Below are positions 59,061-64,000 of a DNA stretch of 64,000 nt, piece by piece (the stretch's first letter is position 1; every line of letters begins with the position of its first letter). The notes under the pieces are model-generated. The model worked only from the letters and a program-made list of their open reading frames with translations. It was not told where the DNA came from and searched no databases. The stretch comes from Hyphomicrobiales bacterium (GTDB taxonomy: Bacteria; Pseudomonadota; Alphaproteobacteria; Rhizobiales; Beijerinckiaceae): contig CAKNFP010000001.1 of the NCBI GenBank assembly GCA_930633525.1, positions 2,582,001 to 2,646,000 of the forward strand, given 5' to 3'. A program made the translations under genes and the position numbers.

Positions 59061-60575
59061 CTATCGTTTCCAGTCGAAGATGCCGGTAGCGGCAGCGGGG
59101 CCAAGCTGTTCCGGACGAGCCACGAAATTGAGACCGGCAAGTTCCTGCGGCTTGAGGTCCAGAAGACGCTCGACGGTGGCGATGAAGCGATCCTGCTCGG
59201 CGCTGTCGATGACGCCCTCGGACAATGTGCGGAACTTCCTCACGTAATCCGCACGCGCGAAGGGACGCGCGCCGAGCGGATGCGCATCGGCCACCGCCAG
59301 TTCATCCGCGACGACCGTTCCGTCCTGCAAGGTGACCACGACCCGGCCGCCGAACGCCTTCTCCAGCGGATCGCGGCTGTGATAGCGGCGTGTCCATTCC
59401 GGGTCCTCGACGGTAGAGATCTTGTGCCAGAGCGCCACTGTTTCCGGCCTGGCGGCGCGCTCCGGGGCATAGGAGCGCACGTGATGCCAGCCCCCGTCCT
59501 CCAATGCGACCGCGAAGATATACATGATCGAATGGTCAAGCGTTTCACGGCTGGCTTTCGGATCCATCTTCTGAGGATCATTCGCACCCGTGCCGATCAC
59601 GTAGTGGGTGTGATGGCTGGTGTGGATGACGATGCTGCGGACCGTGGTCAGGTCGCCGATCTTCGGCCCCATGCGACGCGCCAGGTCGATGAGCGCCTGG
59701 CTCTGGTATTCAGCCGAATGCTCCTTGGTGTAGGTATCCATGATCGCGCGCTTGGACTCGCCTTTCTCCGGCAACGGCACGCTGTATTCAGCCGTCGGTC
59801 CGGAGAGTAGCCAGGCGATGAAGCCATCCTCGCCCTCCCAGGCCGGCGAGGGCGCCCCCTCCCCGCGCATGACGCGGTCCACGGCCTCGACGGCCATCTT
59901 GCCCGCGAAGGCCGGCGCATAGGCCTTCCAGCTCGAGATCTCGCCCTTGCGGGATTGGCGCGTCGTCGTCGTGACATGCAGAGCCTGCTGCACCGCCTGA
60001 TAGATGGTCTCCACGGACAGGCCGAGCGCGGTTCCGATGCCGGCGGCCGCCGACGGTCCGAGATGCGCGATATGGTCGATCTTGTGCTCGTGCAGGCAGA
60101 TGCCTTTGACGAGATTGACCTGGATCTCGTAACCGGTGGCGATGCCTCGCACGAGTGCCGCGCCGGAAAGCCCGCAATGCTGCGCGACGGCCAGGACCGG
60201 CGGAATATTGTCCGCCGGATGCGAGTAGTCGGCGGCGAGGAAGGTATCGTGGAAGTCGAGCTCGCGCACAGCCACGCCATTCGCCCAGGCCGCCCATTCG
60301 GGGGAGACACGCTTGGCCGCCGGCAGACCGAAAACGGTCGCGCCCGGCAGGAAAGGATGGGCCGATGCCTGGGCGCGCGCGCTGGCGACGGGGTGCCGTG
60401 CCAGCGAGGCCGCAGCCACGGCTGCGTTATCGAGGATGCGGTTGCCGACCATCTCGACGACGTCGGCATCGAGCGCGACGTTGTCGGCTGCCACCGCCGC
60501 GATCTTCCAGGCGAGTTGGTCTTCGCGCGCAAGTTTCTCAGCGGATGTGTATGTACGGACGTGGTGCGACTTCAC
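59061..60575 (-). CDS. prpD: 2-methylcitrate dehydratase
   Basis: A 504-residue MmgE/PrpD family dehydratase, acting on 2-methylcitrate. Typical features are the N-terminal helical domain, [11 protein letters not shown], and the C-terminal [10 protein letters not shown] region. Its length fits PrpD better than MmgE. The start is GTG at 60575, overlapping the thioesterase stop as GTGA. No aconitase/AcnD gene is in the window. Confidence 0.93.
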   Translation of the reverse strand: MKSHHVRTYTSAEKLAREDQLAWKIAAVAADNVALDADVVEMVGNRILDNAAVAAASLARHPVASARAQASAHPFLPGATVFGLPAAKRVSPEWAAWANGVAVRELDFHDTFLAADYSHPADNIPPVLAVAQHCGLSGAALVRGIATGYEIQVNLVKGICLHEHKIDHIAHLGPSAAAGIGTALGLSVETIYQAVQQALHVTTTTRQSRKGEISSWKAYAPAFAGKMAVEAVDRVMRGEGAPSPAWEGEDGFIAWLLSGPTAEYSVPLPEKGESKRAIMDTYTKEHSAEYQSQALIDLARRMGPKIGDLTTVRSIVIHTSHHTHYVIGTGANDPQKMDPKASRETLDHSIMYIFAVALEDGGWHHVRSYAPERAARPETVALWHKISTVEDPEWTRRYHSRDPLEKAFGGRVVVTLQDGTVVADELAVADAHPLGARPFARADYVRKFRTLSEGVIDSAEQDRFIATVERLLDLKPQELAGLNFVARPEQLGPAAATGIFDWKR

Positions 60576-60988
60576 GAACGAATGTCCTCTCGATAGAGCG
60601 AAACTGTTGGAGGGATGAGCATCGGCGCTCCGTCGTCATCGACAGCTACCATCATGAAGCGGCCGGTGACGGACGGGGTGGCTTCTGGCGCATCCGGATT
60701 GTCAGGGAGGATGTCGACGACCACGGTCATCGAGGACCGCCCCTGCTCGACGATCCGCGCGCGAATATCGATGATGGATCCGATGCGGATCGGACGGACG
60801 AATTCGATGGTCTCGGCCTTGGCCATGACGACGGCGCAGCGAGCATGGCGCGTGGCGCAGATGAAGGCCGCCTTCCCCATGATATGCAGCGCGTTCGCGC
60901 CATAGAGCGTGCCGTAATGGTTGGCCTGTTCGGGAAGAACGACCTCGAGAAAGCGCGCCTCGCTCCGCTGTGCTCCAATTGCCTGCAT
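60572..60988 (-). CDS. acyl-CoA thioesterase, hotdog fold (YciA/BfiT type)
   Basis: A 138-residue single-hotdog thioesterase. The core [14 protein letters not shown]-x-H-x-M and the [14 protein letters not shown] motif are those of YciA-like acyl-CoA hydrolases. The ATG at 60988 is favoured; earlier in-frame ATGs at 61036 and 61027 run into the promoter region. It is the first gene of the prp operon and overlaps prpD, so it may hydrolyse propionyl-CoA or another short acyl-CoA when the pool is high. Substrate unverified. Confidence 0.8.
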   Translation of the reverse strand: MQAIGAQRSEARFLEVVLPEQANHYGTLYGANALHIMGKAAFICATRHARCAVVMAKAETIEFVRPIRIGSIIDIRARIVEQGRSSMTVVVDILPDNPDAPEATPSVTGRFMMVAVDDDGAPMLIPPTVSLYREDIRS

Positions 60989-61019
60989 GACCGGTGCTAT
61001 GTCCTGATGCCCTTTGCAG

Positions 61020-61105
61020 CTTCGCATTATCCGCATATGCTGATGGGCGAAAAGAACTGAAAATGCGAAGACTTGCGAAGCTAGATTCGCAACCTTGCAA
61101 AGTTT
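61020..61105. promoter_or_regulatory. repeat-rich operator region between prp operon and regulator
   Basis: Related half-sites are CTTCGCATT (61020-61028), AATGCGAAG (61062-61070), CTTGCGAAG (61072-61080), ATTCGCAA (61085-61092) and CCTTGCAAAGTTT (61093-61105). The first two are exact inverse complements. The last resembles the AA/GTTTGCAAA words bound by RamB/ScfR-type regulators. They lie between divergent genes, so both directions may be controlled. Confidence 0.6.
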
Positions 61106-61131
61106 GAGAATATTACGACTGGAGCTTGGAC

Positions 61132-62553
61132 GTGAAGAAGGCCTTCATGGGTGTGCGCCTGAAAAGGCTGCGGGAGGAGCGCCGGCTGACCCAGCAGACC
61201 CTCGCGGATACGCTCGGCATCTCGCTGAGCTATCTCAACCAGATCGAGAACAACCAGAGGCCGATGACGGTCCCCGTGTTGCTGAGGCTCAATGCGGCCT
61301 TCGGTACCGACGTCCAGCTTTTCGCCGACAATGACGAAGCGCGCCTGATCGGAGAGCTTCGTGATGTGCTGTCCGATCCCGTTGTGGGCGAAAGCATCGC
61401 GCTGGCCGACATCAAGGAACTGGCAAGCAACATGCCGGCACTCGCGCGCGCCTTTATCACGCAGGGCCAGCGGCTCAAACAAGCTTCCGAGCAGATCTCG
61501 GCTTATGCGACCCGTCTCGGCGACGATCGGCAAGGGCGTTCGGCAGCGCTGCCGTCGATTCCCTTCGAGGAGGTCCGGGACTTCTTCTATGCCAATCACA
61601 ATTACATCGATGTACTGGATCGGACTGCCGAGGCCGTTGCCCAGGAGCTCGGCATGCCGCTGGGCCGCATGGCCGACGCCATCGCGCGGCGACTGGAAGG
61701 CCGACATGGCGTAAGGCTGGCTGAGCTGCGCGATGATGATCGCGCGGGTGTCCAACGGAGCTTCGACAGCCAGACCCGCTCCCTGCATCTTTCGCGATGG
61801 CTTCTCCCCGGCCAGCAGGCTTTCCAGATGGCGACCCAGATCGCCTTTCTCGAACAGCGCGCGTTGATCGACGGACTGGCCGTGCAAGGCTCGTTCACAA
61901 ACGACGAGGCTCGCTCTCTGGCAAGGATTGGCCTCGCCAATTACTTTGCCGGCGCACTGGTTCTCCCCTATGCCCCGTTCCTGCAACGTGCCGAACAGCT
62001 GCGCTATGATATCGACCTGCTGAGCCGCGAGTTCGGCATGAGCTATGAGACGATCTGCCATCGGCTCAGCACACTTCAGCGCGCCGAGGCGCGCGGCGTG
62101 CCCTTCTTCTTCATACGCGTCGACAATGCCGGCAACATATCCAAGCGGCAGTCGGCTACGGATTTTCATTTCTCGCGTGTCGGCGGCACATGTCCCTTGT
62201 GGAACGTGTATGACGCCTTCTCCAATCCAGGAAAGACGCTGACGCAAATCGCGGAAATGCCGGACGGGCGCGCCTATCTCTGGATAGCCCGGATGGTCGA
62301 GAGTTCACGCGGCGGCTTCCGCGCGCCAGCCAAGCGATTCGCGATCGGCCTTGGCTGCGATCTGCTCCATGCCGAACGGCTCGTCTATTCGTTGGGCACC
62401 AATCCCGCCGACCGGACCGCGCGTGTCCTCATCGGCGCCGGATGCAGAGTGTGCGAACGCGCCAGATGTCCCCAGCGCGCCTTCCCGCCTTTGGCCAAGA
62501 CGCTCCTCGTCGACCACCAACGCAGCTTCTTCGCCCCCTATTCAACGACGTGA
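61132..62553 (+). CDS. XRE-family short-chain fatty acyl regulator (ScfR/RamB-like)
   Basis: A 473-residue regulator with an N-terminal XRE helix-turn-helix (about 5-60, LTQQTLADTLGISLSYLNQIE), a central IrrE-like/DUF955 domain and a C-terminal cysteine-rich DUF2083 domain (C-R-V-C-E-R-A-R-C-P). This is the layout of RamB, PrpR and ScfR, which control the methylcitrate and glyoxylate genes in response to acyl-CoA. GTG at 61132 has GGAG 7 bases before it; the TTG at 61126 is too close to that site. It is divergent from the prp operon. Confidence 0.9.
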   Translation: MKKAFMGVRLKRLREERRLTQQTLADTLGISLSYLNQIENNQRPMTVPVLLRLNAAFGTDVQLFADNDEARLIGELRDVLSDPVVGESIALADIKELASNMPALARAFITQGQRLKQASEQISAYATRLGDDRQGRSAALPSIPFEEVRDFFYANHNYIDVLDRTAEAVAQELGMPLGRMADAIARRLEGRHGVRLAELRDDDRAGVQRSFDSQTRSLHLSRWLLPGQQAFQMATQIAFLEQRALIDGLAVQGSFTNDEARSLARIGLANYFAGALVLPYAPFLQRAEQLRYDIDLLSREFGMSYETICHRLSTLQRAEARGVPFFFIRVDNAGNISKRQSATDFHFSRVGGTCPLWNVYDAFSNPGKTLTQIAEMPDGRAYLWIARMVESSRGGFRAPAKRFAIGLGCDLLHAERLVYSLGTNPADRTARVLIGAGCRVCERARCPQRAFPPLAKTLLVDHQRSFFAPYSTT

Positions 62554-62648
62554 GCGGCATGCGATGCGCGCCGTCGCACGGGCGATCCAGGGTCGGCGGG
62601 AAGCTCCATCTCATCGATGTAAAGATATAAACAACTCTTTATATGACG

Positions 62649-62677
62649 TTGACTTCCCTCTCCCGGCGTCTCAAGAT
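62649..62677 (+). promoter_or_regulatory. candidate metE promoter
   Basis: TTGACT (62649-62654), a 17-base spacer and CAAGAT (62672-62677) place the transcription start at the very beginning of the riboswitch. The -10 is weak but the geometry is right. Confidence 0.5.
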
Positions 62678-62685
62678 GCGCACGC

Positions 62686-62862
62686 CATGGTTCCCCGACA
62701 GGCTGCGTGCGGCGCGTCGGGGCTAAGAGGGAAGCCGGTGAGACACCGGCGCTGCCCCCGCAACTGTAAGCGGCGAGCCGATGCCCACGATGTCACTGAG
62801 GCGATAGCCTTGGGAAGACGGGCGGAGGCGACGACCTGCGAGCCAGGAGACCTGCCGTGGCG
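62686..62862 (+). ncRNA. cobalamin riboswitch upstream of metE
   Basis: The conserved core GCTGCCCCCGCAACTGTAAG is followed by GCGG, a long peripheral arm, GGAAGAC and the terminal GAGCCAGGAGACCTGCC. Upstream GGTTCC and AGAGGGAAGCCGGTG match the standard B12 element. It would reduce MetE when cobalamin is available and MetH can work. Confidence 0.95.
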
Positions 62863-62961
62863 AACAACGTCCACGGGCGGGGTGTCCCGGTGGTGCGCTC
62901 GACGACCCGTCTGGGCCTGGCTCCAGCTGGGCGATCGTCCCGCGTCCGCTCTGGCCTTTGC

Positions 62962-62977
62962 CCCCAAACTTTTGGGG
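62962..62977 (+). promoter_or_regulatory. hairpin sequestering the metE ribosome site
   Basis: CCCCAA pairs with TTGGGG around a four-base loop; the GGGG is the only purine-rich site upstream of the ATG (about 9 bases away). No T-run follows, so it looks like a translational switch for the riboswitch rather than a terminator. Confidence 0.6.
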
Positions 62978-62985
62978 TTAAGCCT

Positions 62986-64000
62986 ATGTCTCAACTATCA
63001 TCCGTCGCTGTCGCGACGCTAGGCACGCCGCGCATCGGCCCGCGCCGCGAACTCAAGATCGCGCTCGAAAGCTTCTGGTCCGGCAAGTCCGACGAGAAAG
63101 CGCTGCTGGAAACCGCCGCCGCCCTGCGCGCGGCGAACTGGGCACGCCAGAAATCCCAGGGGATCACGGTTATCCCCTCGAACGACTTCTCATTCTACGA
63201 TCAGGTGCTCGACACCAGCGTGATGGTCGGCGCCATCCCCTCCGCCTATGGCTGGACGGGCGGACCGGTATCGCTCGCGACCTATTTCGCGATGGCGCGC
63301 GGCTCGCAAGGTGAGGCGCAACCTCATGCCTGCGGCCACAGCCACCACGATCCTGAATCGTCCCATGGCGTCCCGGCCCAGGAAATGACGAAGTGGTTCG
63401 ACACCAATTATCACTACATGGTGCCCGAGTTCGAGGCCGGGCAGCGCTTTGAGCTCGCTTCCCTCAAGCCGGTCGAAGAGTACCGGGAGGCCAAGTCCCT
63501 CGGCTTCGAGACCCGTCCCGTCCTACTCGGCCCCGTCACCTTCCTGCGTCTCGGCAAGGCCAAGGATCCGTCCTTCGACCCGCTCGCGCTGCTGGGCGAT
63601 CTGCTGCCGGTCTATGTCGATGTCCTGCGCCGGCTCGCGGCGAATGGCGCGACATGGGTCCAGATCGACGAGCCCTGCCTCGTGCTCGACCTCGACGAAG
63701 CTGCGCAGGAGGCTTTGCGTCGAACCTACGCGCTGTTCGCGCATGCCTTGCCTGACCTGAAGATCATGCTCGCCACCTATTTCGGGGGCATCGGCGATAA
63801 CCTGGATACCGCGCTCTCGCTTCCTGTCGCCGGCCTGCATGTCGATCTGGTGCGAGCGCCGGAACAGCTCGATGAGGTGCTCGCGAAAGCGCCGCGTGGC
63901 CTGGTGTTGTCGCTGGGCGTCGTCGACGGCCGCAACATCTGGCGCACGGATCTCGAGAAGGTCCTCGACCGCGTGGCGCCCGTTGCGGCAAAGCGTGGGA
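62986..64000 (+). CDS. metE: B12-independent methionine synthase, 5' part
   Basis: The first 338 residues of MetE (5-methyltetrahydropteroyltriglutamate-homocysteine methyltransferase), normally about 760 residues; the rest lies outside the window. The N-terminal barrel shows GTPRIGPRRELKIALESFWSG-type residues and T-K-W-F-D-T-N-Y-H-Y-M-V-P-E. The catalytic zinc half (C-terminal barrel) is not visible. A histidine-rich insert (HACGHSHHDPESSHG, about 106-120) is not usual in MetE. It is controlled by the cobalamin riboswitch just upstream. Confidence 0.95.
   Translation, partial: MSQLSSVAVATLGTPRIGPRRELKIALESFWSGKSDEKALLETAAALRAANWARQKSQGITVIPSNDFSFYDQVLDTSVMVGAIPSAYGWTGGPVSLATYFAMARGSQGEAQPHACGHSHHDPESSHGVPAQEMTKWFDTNYHYMVPEFEAGQRFELASLKPVEEYREAKSLGFETRPVLLGPVTFLRLGKAKDPSFDPLALLGDLLPVYVDVLRRLAANGATWVQIDEPCLVLDLDEAAQEALRRTYALFAHALPDLKIMLATYFGGIGDNLDTALSLPVAGLHVDLVRAPEQLDEVLAKAPRGLVLSLGVVDGRNIWRTDLEKVLDRVAPVAAKRG

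Overview
The window is a GC-rich chromosomal segment, most likely from an alphaproteobacterium of the order Hyphomicrobiales (Rhizobiales). Pointers to this are an ATP12-type F1-ATPase chaperone, two identical tuf genes flanking the rRNA-independent translation super-cluster, an adk gene tucked between secY and rpsM, TTGACG-type -35 boxes, and a methylcitrate operon with a divergent short-chain-acyl regulator. The genus cannot be fixed from sequence alone.

Layout. Positions 1-10.8 kb hold a mixed set: the 3' end of a probable beta-helix protein, a hypothetical protein, an M19 dipeptidase plus GT8 glycosyltransferase pair, ATP12, a DUF305 protein, crcB-rluC, a small lipoprotein, and the minus-strand run ankyrin protein - DegQ/HtrA protease - rarA. 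From 10.8 to 43 kb the minus strand carries almost the whole translation/transcription super-operon: (tRNA-Tyr, tRNA-Gly, tuf, tRNA-Trp) secE-nusG-rplKA-rplJL-rpoB-rpoC, then rpsL-rpsG-fusA-tuf, the S10 and spc operons, secY-adk, and rpsM-rpsK-rpoA-rplQ. It ends at a clear intrinsic terminator. Several strong hairpins lie in its intergenic leaders, including a 17-bp perfect inverted repeat just ahead of rpoB.

From 45 to 50 kb come rlmB, an MHS-type transporter, two related small exported proteins sharing a C-terminal two-cysteine motif, and tRNA-Thr.

The most interesting part is 50-64 kb, which looks like a vitamin B12 neighbourhood. A cobalamin riboswitch (56670-56831, minus) precedes a SAM methyltransferase and a peptide/nickel-type ABC importer: a Tat-exported binding protein, two permeases and a fused double ATPase. 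The operon ends with a protein resembling the ChuX/HemS tetrapyrrole-handling fold. The second permease carries an in-frame TAA stop. Next to it is a methylcitrate-cycle operon (thioesterase-prpD-prpC-prpB), divergent from a ScfR/RamB-like regulator across a repeat-rich promoter. A second cobalamin riboswitch then leads into metE, the B12-independent methionine synthase, which runs off the end. Together these read as two B12-independent metabolic routes (methionine synthesis and propionyl-CoA oxidation) beside a B12-repressed uptake system of unknown substrate, plausibly cobalt, a cobalt chelate or a corrinoid precursor.
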